64,000 bases of DNA from Streptomyces sp. GESEQ-35 (GTDB lineage: Bacteria > Actinomycetota > Actinomycetes > Streptomycetales > Streptomycetaceae): assembly GCF_017948485.1 (NCBI RefSeq), contig NZ_JAFFSX010000030.1:62001-126000 (forward strand). Direction: 5' to 3'. Under the pieces are notes generated by a model. That model worked only from the letters and a program-made list of their open reading frames with translations, made no database searches and was not told where the DNA came from. Below are positions 36,438-45,107 of the stretch, piece after piece; positions within the stretch are counted from its first letter, which is position 1, and every line of letters begins with the position of its first letter. A program made the position numbers and the translations under genes.

Positions 36438-37730
36438 ATGAGGGGCCTGGACGTGGAGGGCCTGACAGCCCGTTCGCGCAGCCGCAACAGTGGAACCCGC
36501 GCACTGCAGCGGGCTTTTGGCGTGCTCGCGGCCACGGGAATCTGCCTCGCATCGGCCCCGCCGGCACTGGCCGACTCCGTCGGCCGTGACAATCCCGAGT
36601 TCGGCCTGGCGGCCAGCTCGGAGTGCGTCTTCGGCGGCGACGTCATCAAGTCCACACCGTGGTCACTCCAACGGGTCCTGTTGGACCAGCTCCGCGAACA
36701 GGCAACGGGCGAGGGCGTCACGGTCGCGGTGATCGACACCGGCGTCGACGACTCCAACCCCCAGCTCCGCAGCGCCATCACCTCGGGCGGCAAGACCTTC
36801 GTCGACGGCCCCGCCACCGCCGACATCGAGGGCCATGGCACCCGGGTCGCGGGCATCATCGCCGCCCGACCGATGACGGGCACGGGCTTCGAGGGGATTG
36901 CGCCGGGCGCCAAGATCCTTTCCTACCGGTACACGGGTGGGGAGGAGAAGCAGGGTGACTCGGGGACGATGTCCTCGGCCATCAAGGCCGCGGTCGCCGC
37001 GGGAGCGAAAATCATCAACATCTCCTCGGACACGGCGAACAAGGAAGACAACCCGACACTGGCGGGCGCCGTGGCGGACGCCGTGAACTCGGGCGCCCTG
37101 ATCGTGGCGGCGGCGGGCAACGACGGAGCCGACGGCAAGTCCGCGGACACGTACCCCGCCTCGTACCCCGGCGTCCTGGCAGTAGCAGCCTCCGACCGCA
37201 ACGACGAACGCGCCTTCTTCTCACAGTCCGGCGACTTCGTCGACATCGCGGCCCCCGGCGTCGGCATGGTCTCCACCGTCCCCAAGGGCGGCCAGTGCAC
37301 CGCCGACGGCACGAGCTTCGCGGCGCCGTACGTCGCGGGCGTCGCGGCTCTCCTGAAGGAGAAGCACCAGGACTGGAGCGCGGCCCAGATCGCGACCCGC
37401 CTCGAGGAGACGGCCCAACGGCCGGGTCGGGGTCCCAACCGCTTCATCGGGTGGGGCGTCGTGGACCCGATCGCCGCGTTGTCGGACGACTCCACCCCGG
37501 CGAACTCGCCCGAGCCGGATCCGCCGGTGGCGGCGGGAGCGGGCGGGGTTGTGCCCATGGCAGTGACGATGGGCGAGAGCGAGGCGGAGCGCGAACGCCG
37601 GGTAGCCATGTACGTGTTGGGCATTGGCGTGGCTCTGGCGCTGGTGGTTGCGGGGAGTGGGGTGGCTGTGCGGGACTGGCGTGGTCGGCGGGTTGGACGG
37701 GCGGGGCGGTCGGGTAGCCGATCTATGTGA
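36438..37730 (+). CDS. mycP: ESX subtilisin-like protease, mycosin 1
   Basis: 430 residues. Mycosins are membrane-anchored subtilases needed for stability of ESX pores. A signal peptide ends near PPALADS. The triad is complete: Asp100 in AVIDTGVD, His133 in EGHGTRVAG and Ser293 in GTSFAAPYVAG, with Asn228 in AAAGNDG for the oxyanion hole. A C-terminal transmembrane helix (VLGIGVALALVVAGSGVAV) is followed by a basic tail. It lies downstream of esxBA and is clearly different in sequence from the two duplicated mycosins at 39.7 and 41.4 kb, so it is probably the core mycosin. Confidence 0.93.
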   Translation: MRGLDVEGLTARSRSRNSGTRALQRAFGVLAATGICLASAPPALADSVGRDNPEFGLAASSECVFGGDVIKSTPWSLQRVLLDQLREQATGEGVTVAVIDTGVDDSNPQLRSAITSGGKTFVDGPATADIEGHGTRVAGIIAARPMTGTGFEGIAPGAKILSYRYTGGEEKQGDSGTMSSAIKAAVAAGAKIINISSDTANKEDNPTLAGAVADAVNSGALIVAAAGNDGADGKSADTYPASYPGVLAVAASDRNDERAFFSQSGDFVDIAAPGVGMVSTVPKGGQCTADGTSFAAPYVAGVAALLKEKHQDWSAAQIATRLEETAQRPGRGPNRFIGWGVVDPIAALSDDSTPANSPEPDPPVAAGAGGVVPMAVTMGESEAERERRVAMYVLGIGVALALVVAGSGVAVRDWRGRRVGRAGRSGSRSM

Positions 37731-37797
37731 TGGCTGGGCAACTTGGGCACCGAGCCGGTGCTGACAACTTGAGGAACAGGGGAGAGGACAACGGGGT

Positions 37798-38145
37798 ATG
37801 AGTAACGGTATGCGGGTTGATCTGAGCGCGATGGATGAGGTCATCCGGAAGCTCTGGACGCTGCTGGATGACATGGATAAAGCGGGGCAGACGTCGCGGT
37901 ACAACACGGAGATCACTATGGGCGCGTTCGGGAACAACTGCGTGTTCCTGGAGGCGGGAGAGCTCTTCAGTGCCCACAAAGAGGCGAAGAGTGATCTTGA
38001 GGGCGCGATCAAGGGGCTGCACGACCTGATCGACAAATTCGGCAATAGTACCTCCAAAGTGAAAGACAAGTACACCGAGCAGGAATACGCGAACAAGCAG
38101 CAAATGGGCGGTGGCTCCGGGGCGCCGAAGGGCAAGTGGGACTAG
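37798..38145 (+). CDS. Small helical ESX-associated protein (WXG100-like)
   Basis: 115 residues, mostly helical, with MDEVIRKLWTLLDDMDKAG and SAHKEAKSDLEGAIKGLHDL. There is no WXG turn, but KDKYTEQEYAN holds a YxxxE motif near the C-terminus as in ESX substrates, and the end is Gly/Lys-rich. It lies 43 bases before a longer WEG-containing protein, the arrangement of small and large substrate partners in ESX loci. I read it as a probable co-secreted partner; the family name is not certain. Confidence 0.75.
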   Translation: MSNGMRVDLSAMDEVIRKLWTLLDDMDKAGQTSRYNTEITMGAFGNNCVFLEAGELFSAHKEAKSDLEGAIKGLHDLIDKFGNSTSKVKDKYTEQEYANKQQMGGGSGAPKGKWD

Positions 38146-38187
38146 CCGTTCCGGATCGAGAAGTACCTAACAAGGGGAGGAGTTCAA

Positions 38188-39630
38188 GTGGCCGGTGACA
38201 AAGAGCTGCCTAAGCCCGTGATCGTGAATGACGTCTGCGTCGCGGACCCGGGGCGGCCTCAGACCAAGACTCAATTCATCGATTACTCGCTCAAAGAGCT
38301 CAAGCAGATGCTTGAGGGAACCAATCCGGGCCAGATTGAGGAGACGGGTCGGCACTGGGGAAAGGTCGATGAAATCCTTTCCGGTGGCGAAGGAGGGGGC
38401 ATTGCTGGCTTGCTGGACAAGTCGATCGACAATGTCCTTGAGCACTGGGAAGGCGAAGCGGCCCGAGCCTTCGAGAGGGAGGCACGCAAGATCGCGCAGA
38501 GCATCCGAAATGCGGCTTGGCATGCGGATCTCAACCGCTCTCAGATGGCCGACGCTGCCTCGCAGCTACGCAGGTTCAAGGCGCAGCTGGACGATATCGA
38601 GGAGCCCAGTGGCTGGGCGAAGGTCGGTGACGCTCTCAGTGACTGGAAATGGGACAACGGTGAAGCAGTAGCCAGCGATCTCCAGGACCGCAAGTTGACC
38701 GCTAAGGAAGTAGCGGAAATCAACGAGGGCAAGATCGGCGCGAGCCGAGAAGCCCAACTCAATGGTGTTGCGGTCATGGAGAACCTGGGTGCTCAGTACA
38801 TGCGTGTCACGGGGAATCTGCAAAGGAATCGGGTAAAGGACGGCGGAGACGGGCACGTCGGGGAACCGAACCGTGATGTGGAGTACCCACCGCCTGTCAC
38901 GCCAGTCGGAAGTGGCGCGTCCCGACCGGGCGCCTCGGTATCAGGTAGTAAGCCGTGGAGCGCAGGTCCGACCACGAGCGTCAAGCCAGCCCCGAACGTG
39001 CCCCGTGACCAGGGCATCACGGGAGGCACACAACTCCCGACCACCAAGACGAAGGTGGACAGCATCTCTCCCGGGCTGACGGGGACCGGGCCGGGTACCA
39101 GCACTGGCGGCCCCAGCGCCGGTGGGGGCGGTGTCGGGACCGGCGGGGCTCAAGGTCCGGGCATCGTGGCTCCTGGCGGAGGGACCGGCGTCGGACGTGG
39201 TACGGCCGGACGCGGCGGCATCGGTGTTGCTGGCGGCGGTCGCGCGGCTGGCACTGGTGCGGGAGCAGGTCGCGGTGCCGGAGGCCGAGCCGGTATGGGC
39301 GGCATGGGCGGCGGCGGAGCCGGCGCAGCCGGCCGAGGCGGTGCTGGCGCTGGCGGACGTGGAGCCCTCGCGAAGTCCCGTGGCGGTGTAGTCGGAGCGG
39401 CTAAGGGCATCACAGGCAAGGGCACCGGTGGCGGTGCGGGCCTGCACGGCAGCCGCGGCGGCAGCCAGCGCGGAGCCGGTGCGATGGCTGGCGGTATGGG
39501 TGGTCGCAACGGTCGACGGCCCAACGACGAGAATAGCCAGGGCGACCGCCCCGACTACCTGGTCGAGGACGAAGAGACCTGGATCTCGGAAGAGGACCGC
39601 AACCGAAACGTGCCGCGGACCATCGAGTAG
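38188..39630 (+). CDS. Long WXG-type ESX substrate with Gly-rich C-terminus
   Basis: 480 residues from GTG 38188 (AGGGGAGGAGTTCAA upstream). Residues about 1-200 are helical with HWEGEAARAFEREAR, the WXG turn, in a PPE-like or WXG-like domain. From about 230 the chain is Pro/Thr-rich, then almost pure Gly/Ala/Arg (about 310-440), ending with an acidic tail (YLVEDEETWISEEDRNRNV). The tail is also the piece left behind in the duplication scar at 41.2 kb. It is probably a secreted or cell-surface cargo of the ESX system with the 115-residue protein as partner. The Gly-rich part may be structural. Confidence 0.8.
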   Translation: MAGDKELPKPVIVNDVCVADPGRPQTKTQFIDYSLKELKQMLEGTNPGQIEETGRHWGKVDEILSGGEGGGIAGLLDKSIDNVLEHWEGEAARAFEREARKIAQSIRNAAWHADLNRSQMADAASQLRRFKAQLDDIEEPSGWAKVGDALSDWKWDNGEAVASDLQDRKLTAKEVAEINEGKIGASREAQLNGVAVMENLGAQYMRVTGNLQRNRVKDGGDGHVGEPNRDVEYPPPVTPVGSGASRPGASVSGSKPWSAGPTTSVKPAPNVPRDQGITGGTQLPTTKTKVDSISPGLTGTGPGTSTGGPSAGGGGVGTGGAQGPGIVAPGGGTGVGRGTAGRGGIGVAGGGRAAGTGAGAGRGAGGRAGMGGMGGGGAGAAGRGGAGAGGRGALAKSRGGVVGAAKGITGKGTGGGAGLHGSRGGSQRGAGAMAGGMGGRNGRRPNDENSQGDRPDYLVEDEETWISEEDRNRNVPRTIE

Positions 39631-39636
39631 GCACAC

Positions 39637-39671
39637 GAGCGAGCCGCACGGAGAGAACGTGCGGCTCGCTC
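39637..39671. terminator. Hairpin before mycosin 2
   Basis: A perfect 14 bp stem, GAGCGAGCCGCACG against CGTGCGGCTCGCTC, with a 7-base loop, 6 bases after the upstream stop. A near copy (41315-41345) precedes mycosin 3, showing that it was duplicated together with the gene. Confidence 0.75.
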
Positions 39672-39718
39672 GCATGAAGACTGGCGGAACCAGTCGCAGT
39701 TGAGTGAGGAGCAACGAA

Positions 39719-41077
39719 GTGGGTTTCAAGCGAGTCTGGTCTACGACGGGAGTCGTGGCGCTGACAGGAGCTTTGCTCCTCACTACGGCCCCAACTGCCT
39801 CGGCGGACTACGTCAGAGATCAACAGTGGGTCTTGGACGTATTCTCGATGCAGGACACCTGGGCCGAGACTCAAGGGGAAGGCGTGACTGTAGCCGTTGT
39901 CGATTCTGGCGTGGATGGCAGTCACCCTGATCTAACTGGTCAGGTCCTCGAAGGGAAAGACTTCACTGGCGGAGGGAGCGCCCAAGAGGACATCATCGGC
40001 CACGGAACAAAGATGGCGAGCATCATTGCTGGCCATGGGCATGGCCCGGGAAATGCCGACGGCGTGATTGGACTTGCGCCGAAGGCCAAAATCTTGCCGT
40101 TGCGCACTCTCCAGACGAGAGAAGACAGGAATCTGGATGAGACATGGGGAGCTGCAGTTCGATACGCAGTGGACCACGGCGCGACCGTAATAAATCTCTC
40201 TTTCGGTAGCGATGGTGGCAGTAAGACTCTAAGCGCAGGTCGTGATGCCATCGCGTATGCGCAAGCACACGACGTTGTAGTTGTTGCAGCGTCAGGCAAT
40301 GAAGGGTCTGTTGCTGTAAGTGAACCAGCAGCACTGCCCGGAGTCGTATCTGTCGGTGCTGTGGATCAAGATGCCAGCCTCTGGACAGACTCGAATACTG
40401 GAAAGGGTCTGACGCTCACAGCGCCAGGTGTGGAAATCGTCGGTGCAAATAACACAATGTCCAATGGGTACGGTGTGTCTAGCGGTACCTCTGAGTCCAC
40501 GGCTTACGTATCCGCAGCTGCTGCCCTGGTCCGTTCAAAGTACCCCGACCTCACCGCAGGCCAAGTCATCAACCGCCTCATCAAGTCGGCCTCGTTCCTC
40601 GGCCACAAGGGACTGAAGGCACCCGACGAAGAGTATGGCTACGGGATTATCCGCCCCCGCCAGGCGGTCACAATGGACATCCCCGCAGGACCTAAGGCGA
40701 ACCCTCTTGGCCAGCTCCAGGAGTCCAGCTCCACTTCTGGTGGGGCATCCAAGGGAACGGACACCTCGACTCAGGCCGGGAAGAAGAAGTCCTCCTCCTC
40801 CAGTAACATCCTCGTCCTCGCTGGCGGTATCGCAGCCGTTGTGATCGTCGGTGCGATCGTCCTTGTGGTGATCCGCAGCCGCCGCAATGGAGGTAACGGC
40901 GGCCCCGGCTCCGGCGGCGGAACCCCCGCTCAAGGCACGGGCTACCCGCCCCAGCCCCCGACGGGCCATCAGCAGTACCCCAACGCAGCTCCCAACCAGG
41001 GGTACCCCACTGCTCCAGGCCAGTCCCCGCAGTACCCCAACCCCTACGCCCAACAACCCCCGCACCAAGGCCAGTAG
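39719..41077 (+). CDS. Subtilisin-like ESX protease, mycosin 2
   Basis: 452 residues from GTG 39719 (GAGGAGCAACGAA upstream). The signal peptide ends at TASADYV. Triad: Asp62 in VVDSGVDG, His95 in IGHGTKMAS, Ser258 in SSGTSES. A transmembrane helix (ILVLAGGIAAVVIVGAIVLVV) is followed by a cytoplasmic Pro/Gln/Tyr-rich tail (QYPNPYAQQPP). By eye it is about 80 percent identical to mycosin 3 and only distantly similar to mycosin 1. The third base composition looks lower in GC than in neighbouring housekeeping genes, with codons such as AAT and GTA, which hints at recent acquisition or relaxed selection. Confidence 0.92.
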   Translation: MGFKRVWSTTGVVALTGALLLTTAPTASADYVRDQQWVLDVFSMQDTWAETQGEGVTVAVVDSGVDGSHPDLTGQVLEGKDFTGGGSAQEDIIGHGTKMASIIAGHGHGPGNADGVIGLAPKAKILPLRTLQTREDRNLDETWGAAVRYAVDHGATVINLSFGSDGGSKTLSAGRDAIAYAQAHDVVVVAASGNEGSVAVSEPAALPGVVSVGAVDQDASLWTDSNTGKGLTLTAPGVEIVGANNTMSNGYGVSSGTSESTAYVSAAAALVRSKYPDLTAGQVINRLIKSASFLGHKGLKAPDEEYGYGIIRPRQAVTMDIPAGPKANPLGQLQESSSTSGGASKGTDTSTQAGKKKSSSSSNILVLAGGIAAVVIVGAIVLVVIRSRRNGGNGGPGSGGGTPAQGTGYPPQPPTGHQQYPNAAPNQGYPTAPGQSPQYPNPYAQQPPHQGQ

Positions 41078-41211
41078 GAGTGACCTACCATCCAGCAGCG
41101 GATCGTGCGTGGGCATCGTCCTCGTCGTACCCCCGGCGATGTTGGGCATTGCCTTCGACGTGAGCCATAGACGCGGCAATCGCAGCAGAGGTCGTTTGGG
41201 AGGGCCGTTTC

Positions 41212-41345
41212 CCTGGATCCGTCTGATCGTCCCGACTACTTGATCGATGGCGAAAAGGTCTGGAATTCGGAAGACCGCAATCGGAATGTGACGGACCATC
41301 GAGTAGGCAAACCAGCGAGCCGCACGGAGTAACCGTGCGGCTCGC
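41212..41345 (+). pseudogene. Duplication scar: relic of the WXG cargo 3' end plus hairpin
   Basis: The 317-base gap 41078-41394 has no gene, but 41212-41306 reads DPSDRPDYLIDGEKVWNSED then RNRNVTDHRV, matching the last about 27 residues of the 480-residue WXG protein (DRPDYLVEDEETWISEEDRN...). The frame is shifted at the end, so it runs past the old stop. It is followed by GCGAGCCGCACGG...CCGTGCGGCTCGC, the copy of the hairpin at 39637. This fixes the left edge of the unit that gave rise to mycosin 3. Confidence 0.8.
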
Positions 41346-41394
41346 CTGCATGAAGACTGGCGGCGCCTGCCGAAGTTGAGCGAGGAGTAAAGAA

Positions 41395-42741
41395 GTGCGT
41401 TTCAAGCGGGTCTGGTCTACGGCGGGAGTCGTGGCGGCGACAGGAGCTTTGCTCCTCACTGCGGCCCCAACCGCATCGGCGGACTACGTCAGAGATCAAC
41501 AATGGGCCTTGAACGCATTCGCAATAGAAGATGTTTGGGCTGAATCCCAAGGACAGGGCGTTACTGTTGCCGTCGTTGATTCCGGCGTGGATGGCAGTCA
41601 CCCTGATCTAACTGGTCAGGTCCTTGATGGGAAAGACTTTACTGGTGGGGGCGACGCGCAGAAGGACGTGCTCGGGCACGGGACGGGTATGGCAAGTCTG
41701 ATCGCTGGACATGGCCATGGCGCGGGAAAGTCATCCGGCATGGTGGGCCTGGCGCCGAAGGCGAAGATCCTTCCGTTGCGCACCCTCCAGACGGAGGAGG
41801 ACCCAAATCATGATGAGACCTGGGCCGCGGCGGTTCGATATGCAGTGAACCAGGGTGCAAAGGTCATTAATCTCTCTTTCGGTAATGATGGTGGCAAGAC
41901 TTTGAGTGACGGTCGTGCCGCGATTGCGTATGCGCAAGCTCACGACGTTGTTGTTGTTGCGGGCGCAGGTAATGATGGGTCCATTGCTGTCGACGAGCCA
42001 GCAGCATTGCCCGGGGTTGTTTCTGTCGGTGCTGTGGATAAGGACGCCAACCGCTGGGAAGGATCCAACACCGGAAAGGGGCTTGCCCTCATGGCTCCCG
42101 GTGCCGAGATTCTCGCCGCGGATACGACTCGGTCGCAGCAGTACAGTTTGTCAAACGGCACATCGGACGCTACAGCCTACGTATCCGCTACAGCCGCCTT
42201 GGTCCGCTCAAAGTTCCCTGAACTCTCCGCAGGTCAGGTCATCAATCGCCTGATCAAGTCGGCCACCTTCGCGCATCACAAAGGGTTGCAAGCACCCGAC
42301 GAAGAATACGGCTACGGGATTGCCCGGCCCTACTCGGCACTGACGATGGATATCCCCGCTGGCCCGAAGAGGAACCCTCTTGGCCACCTCCAGTCGCCCA
42401 ACTCCACATCTGGCGGGGCATCCAAGGGAACGGACACCTCGACCCAGGCCGAGAAGGAGTCCTCCTCCAGGAGCATCCTCGTCGTCGCTGGCGGTATCGC
42501 GGCCGCCATGATCGTCGGTGCGATCGCCTTCGCGGTGATCCGCAGCCGCCGCAACGGAGGTAACGGCGGCCCCGGCTCCGGCGGCGGAACCCCCGTACAT
42601 GGCATGGGCTACCCGCCCCAGCCTCCGATGGGCTATCAGCAGTACCCCAACGCAACCCCCAACCAGGGGTACCCCACTGCTCCAGGTCAGTCCCCGCAGT
42701 ACCCCAATCCCTATGCCCAACAACCCCCGTACCAGGGGTAG
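41395..42741 (+). CDS. Subtilisin-like ESX protease, mycosin 3 (tandem copy)
   Basis: 448 residues from GTG 41395. It follows mycosin 2 residue by residue: signal peptide ending TASADYV, AVVDSGVDGSHPDL (Asp), LGHGTGMAS (His), SNGTSDATAYVSA (Ser), the transmembrane helix GGIAAAMIVGAIAFAVI, and a Pro/Gln/Tyr-rich tail ending QQPPYQG. The triad is intact, so it should be active. Differences are spread along the chain rather than clustered, so the copy is not very recent. The same ribosome site and upstream hairpin were duplicated with it. Confidence 0.92.
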   Translation: MRFKRVWSTAGVVAATGALLLTAAPTASADYVRDQQWALNAFAIEDVWAESQGQGVTVAVVDSGVDGSHPDLTGQVLDGKDFTGGGDAQKDVLGHGTGMASLIAGHGHGAGKSSGMVGLAPKAKILPLRTLQTEEDPNHDETWAAAVRYAVNQGAKVINLSFGNDGGKTLSDGRAAIAYAQAHDVVVVAGAGNDGSIAVDEPAALPGVVSVGAVDKDANRWEGSNTGKGLALMAPGAEILAADTTRSQQYSLSNGTSDATAYVSATAALVRSKFPELSAGQVINRLIKSATFAHHKGLQAPDEEYGYGIARPYSALTMDIPAGPKRNPLGHLQSPNSTSGGASKGTDTSTQAEKESSSRSILVVAGGIAAAMIVGAIAFAVIRSRRNGGNGGPGSGGGTPVHGMGYPPQPPMGYQQYPNATPNQGYPTAPGQSPQYPNPYAQQPPYQG

Positions 42742-42846
42742 TAGGAGGAGTAACACCCCATCTCCGGTGGGGAGGGGGATTTCTACGCACTCTGGCGGTC
42801 GGGCAGTAGAGCGAACAAGTCCGAATAAGAGAAGGGAACTTCGTCA

Positions 42847-43128
42847 ATGGGCGCGATCGTCCTTGCCGTCGGCATCATCGGCGTAGGAGCCGTAATTGCC
42901 GCAGTCATCGTCTTCGCCGTAACCCGCAGCCGCCGAACATCTGGCAACGGCAGCCCCGCCGGCGGAACTTACCCCCAGAACATGGGTTACCCGCCCCAGC
43001 AGCCGACCTATCCGCCCGCCCAGCAGCCGTACTCGCCAACTCCCCAGCAGGGATACCCCACTCCCCCCGGACAGCCGCCCCAGCAGCCCAACCCCTACGG
43101 CCAGCAACCCCCGTACCAGGGTCAGTAG
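42847..43128 (+). CDS. Orphan mycosin-like membrane anchor with Pro/Gln-rich tail
   Basis: 93 residues. Residues 1-26 are a single hydrophobic helix (GAIVLAVGIIGVGAVIAAVI) followed by TRSRR, then a Pro/Gln/Tyr-rich tail ending QQPPYQGQ. This is the arrangement of the last about 90 residues of mycosins 2 and 3 (helix, IRSRRNGGNG, tail), but with no protease domain. A ribosome site (AAGGGAA) and an ATG are present, so it may be expressed. It is probably the remnant of a third protease copy, now either a free membrane protein or decaying. Confidence 0.75.
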   Translation: MGAIVLAVGIIGVGAVIAAVIVFAVTRSRRTSGNGSPAGGTYPQNMGYPPQQPTYPPAQQPYSPTPQQGYPTPPGQPPQQPNPYGQQPPYQGQ

Positions 43129-43425
43129 GTGTTCATTGGTGATCGGGTCGTAGCCGGCGGGGCCCTCGTCGCGCAGCGGCACAGCATCACCGATGCGGTC
43201 CCCGACCTCCACTGGGAGGCCCTGGAGCTCGCCATCAGCGGCGACAGCCTCGCCGCCCGTCTGATCAACACCGGTACCCCCGCCAAGGAGTGGCTCGGGG
43301 CAGTTCCCACCGGTAAGTCGATCGAGATCGTCGAGTACGTCATCTACCGGATCTGCGACGGGAAGTTCCTGCACATGTCGGCCCTCTACGACGCCGAAGC
43401 CCTGCAGAAGCAGCTCGCAGGCTGA
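43129..43425 (+). pseudogene. Truncated SnoaL-like/ester cyclase gene
   Basis: 98 residues starting at GTG directly after the previous stop, with no good ribosome site. AVPDLHWEALELAISGD, NTGTPAKEWLGAVPTGK and IVEYVIYRICDGKFLHM match the middle and end of SnoaL-like polyketide cyclase or ester cyclase proteins, which are normally about 130-150 residues. The first 40-50 residues, including an N-terminal helix and part of the pocket, are missing. I take it to be a 5'-truncated gene; whether a product is made is unclear. Confidence 0.65.
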
Positions 43426-43929
43426 CCCAGGCAGGCCCGGCCAACGCAGCGCCCGACGCAAGCGGGTGCCCCGCCCTTCCGGCCGGGGCACCCGCTCTGT
43501 TCGGCGCCTTACAAGTTTGTGCCGACGTGGACGGTTCGGACGGCGGGCCCGGGGTTTCATGCCACTCGGGAAGTCGAACGCGAGCATGCTCGCCGCCAGT
43601 TCGCTATCGACGACAACCTGCTCGTCGGCATACGGTCAGCAGGCCCTCGGTGAAGGCTTGAGTCAGATCACACCGACTCGACTGAATGTCCCGGCGGTCA
43701 CTATTCCAGATGATCGGTGACCCAGTGCGCGAGAAGCAGTCGGGCGTGACCTTCGCTGCAATTTCAGGACGAAATCCTGAACGGCACAGCGGGCAGCTGT
43801 TCCGCAAGGCACTCGCCGGCACACCGAAAGGAATCTGACGCCGTGCCGCCAACGCGGGCACATGGCCGGGTCGTTTCGGCGCTGGCTTCAGGCGCGCGTG
43901 CGAGTGCAACCCGATCTACGGCTGGAGTA
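43426..43929. other. 504-base stretch without a recognisable gene
   Basis: Short open frames exist on both strands but none has a ribosome site, a recognisable domain or good codon use. CCGCCCTTCCGGCCGGGGC near 43471 can form a small hairpin that may end the upstream transcript. The stretch has lower GC than its surroundings and looks like decayed sequence at the join between the mycosin block and the reverse-strand cargo module. Confidence 0.6.
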
Positions 43930-44469
43930 CTACGGGATCGGCTCTGCGACCATGGCGATCAGGCTCAGGATGCCCACAGGGATGGCGACCATGATGGCGT
44001 AGCCCACCCGGTCGGCCACCTTCTGACGCCGCGAGGGCTCCCGGCTGTGGGGGGACTCCCGCCGTGGCTTGATCGCTTGGTACCCGAGGCCTGCGAGGAC
44101 GGCCACGCAGACCGCGACCTGCCAGAGCTCGCCCACGAAGCCCCAGAACCCGACCCGCTGAATCGTCTCCGGCTCGATCCCCTGCTGCGCGTCGAACTCG
44201 GTGCCGTCCGGATAGTCGTGCCCGGTGTCCTCGAGGTGCACATAGACGGCATCGTCGGCGGTGCTGCCGTCCGGAGTGAAGTCCCCATAGCAGTCGTAGG
44301 TGGAGTTCTTACGGCTGTTGTTGGTGTCATAGCAGCTCTCCACCTTGTACGCGCCCGAGGTGCCGTAGACCCCCGCGGACAGCGCAAGGTCGGCGGTCGC
44401 GGTGACGCACCAGAAGGCGGTGACGAGGGCGAGGACGACGCCGCATACCCAGCCGAATACGCGCTTCAT
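43930..44469 (-). CDS. Membrane protein of cargo module A
   Basis: 179 residues. A hydrophobic N-terminal helix (WVCGVVLALVTAFWCVTATA) is followed by an about 70-residue extracytoplasmic region with two cysteines (VESCYDTNN and YDCYGDF) that could pair, then a helix WGFVGELWQVAVCVAVLAGL, a basic loop (KPRRESPHSREPSRRQ) and a third helix AIMVAIPVGILSLIAMV. I do not recognise the family. Its ATG overlaps the stop of the next gene upstream, so it is the last gene of the five-gene reverse module. Topology suggests an outward-facing loop; a role as immunity or anchoring protein is possible but unproven. Confidence 0.75.
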   Translation of the reverse strand: MKRVFGWVCGVVLALVTAFWCVTATADLALSAGVYGTSGAYKVESCYDTNNSRKNSTYDCYGDFTPDGSTADDAVYVHLEDTGHDYPDGTEFDAQQGIEPETIQRVGFWGFVGELWQVAVCVAVLAGLGYQAIKPRRESPHSREPSRRQKVADRVGYAIMVAIPVGILSLIAMVAEPIP

Positions 44470-45092
44470 CCACCAACCAAGATCCTCGGTTCCCTCTCCA
44501 ACAGCCGGGAGATCCCTGCCTGTTCGGCAAGGGCCCTACGCTGCGGGTCGGCCTGCGCGCGCTCCTGCTCGCACTTCTCCCACTCGGCGGGCTGTACGAA
44601 GAGCATGTCGTTGCTCCCCGGCACGATCATGACGCCGCCGAAGGCTGGGTCACCGGCGAACCAGGCGCCGCCCTCCTCGGCCTCCTTCGGCCAGCGGCGA
44701 ACCGTCGAGGCGTTGAGCGCGCGCAGAGAAGGGGCGCCGTGCTGCCCGCGCACGGAGAGCCGGACGGTGTGCACATTGCCGAGGTACTTCCACTCGGAGC
44801 CCTTCTTGGACACCCGGGTGCGGTACTCCAGGGGATAAGTGTGCAGCACCTTCTCGCACACCTTGAGCCGTGACCCGTGACGCAGCCGGAGCGTCAGGAA
44901 GATCAGCACGAACAAGGCGGCTGGGATGCCGAACACGGGTAGGGCGGCGTCATAGCCGACCAGGTGTGCCACCAACGGCACGGCGAGGAAGGCCATGGCG
45001 AGCGCGAGGCGCGTGGCGATGTGCCGGTACAACAGCGTGCGGTTGTGCTTGAGCACCTGCGCAACGTCGGGTGCCATGGGTTGACTGTCCAT
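44466..45092 (-). CDS. Two-helix membrane protein, paralogue of the one at 55.8 kb
   Basis: 208 residues. Two adjacent hydrophobic helices (ALAMAFLAVPLVAHLVG and FGIPAALFVLIFLTLRL) are followed by a cytoplasmic domain with KVCEKVLHTYPLEYRTRV, GAWFAGDPAFGGVMIVPG and LFVQPAEWEKC. The W-(F/Y)-A-G-D-P-x-F pattern and layout match the 203-residue protein at 55845-56456, so the two are paralogues in two cargo modules. No family name is certain. It lies 15 bases after the SDFG-tailed protein gene and overlaps the next gene, in one transcript. Confidence 0.78.
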   Translation of the reverse strand: MDSQPMAPDVAQVLKHNRTLLYRHIATRLALAMAFLAVPLVAHLVGYDAALPVFGIPAALFVLIFLTLRLRHGSRLKVCEKVLHTYPLEYRTRVSKKGSEWKYLGNVHTVRLSVRGQHGAPSLRALNASTVRRWPKEAEEGGAWFAGDPAFGGVMIVPGSNDMLFVQPAEWEKCEQERAQADPQRRALAEQAGISRLLEREPRILVGG

Positions 45093-45107
45093 GAGTTGGG
45101 TCCGTCC

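Noticed and set aside
43466..43909. Short frames on both strands after the cyclase relic
   Set aside because: None has a ribosome site, a recognisable domain or consistent codon use.
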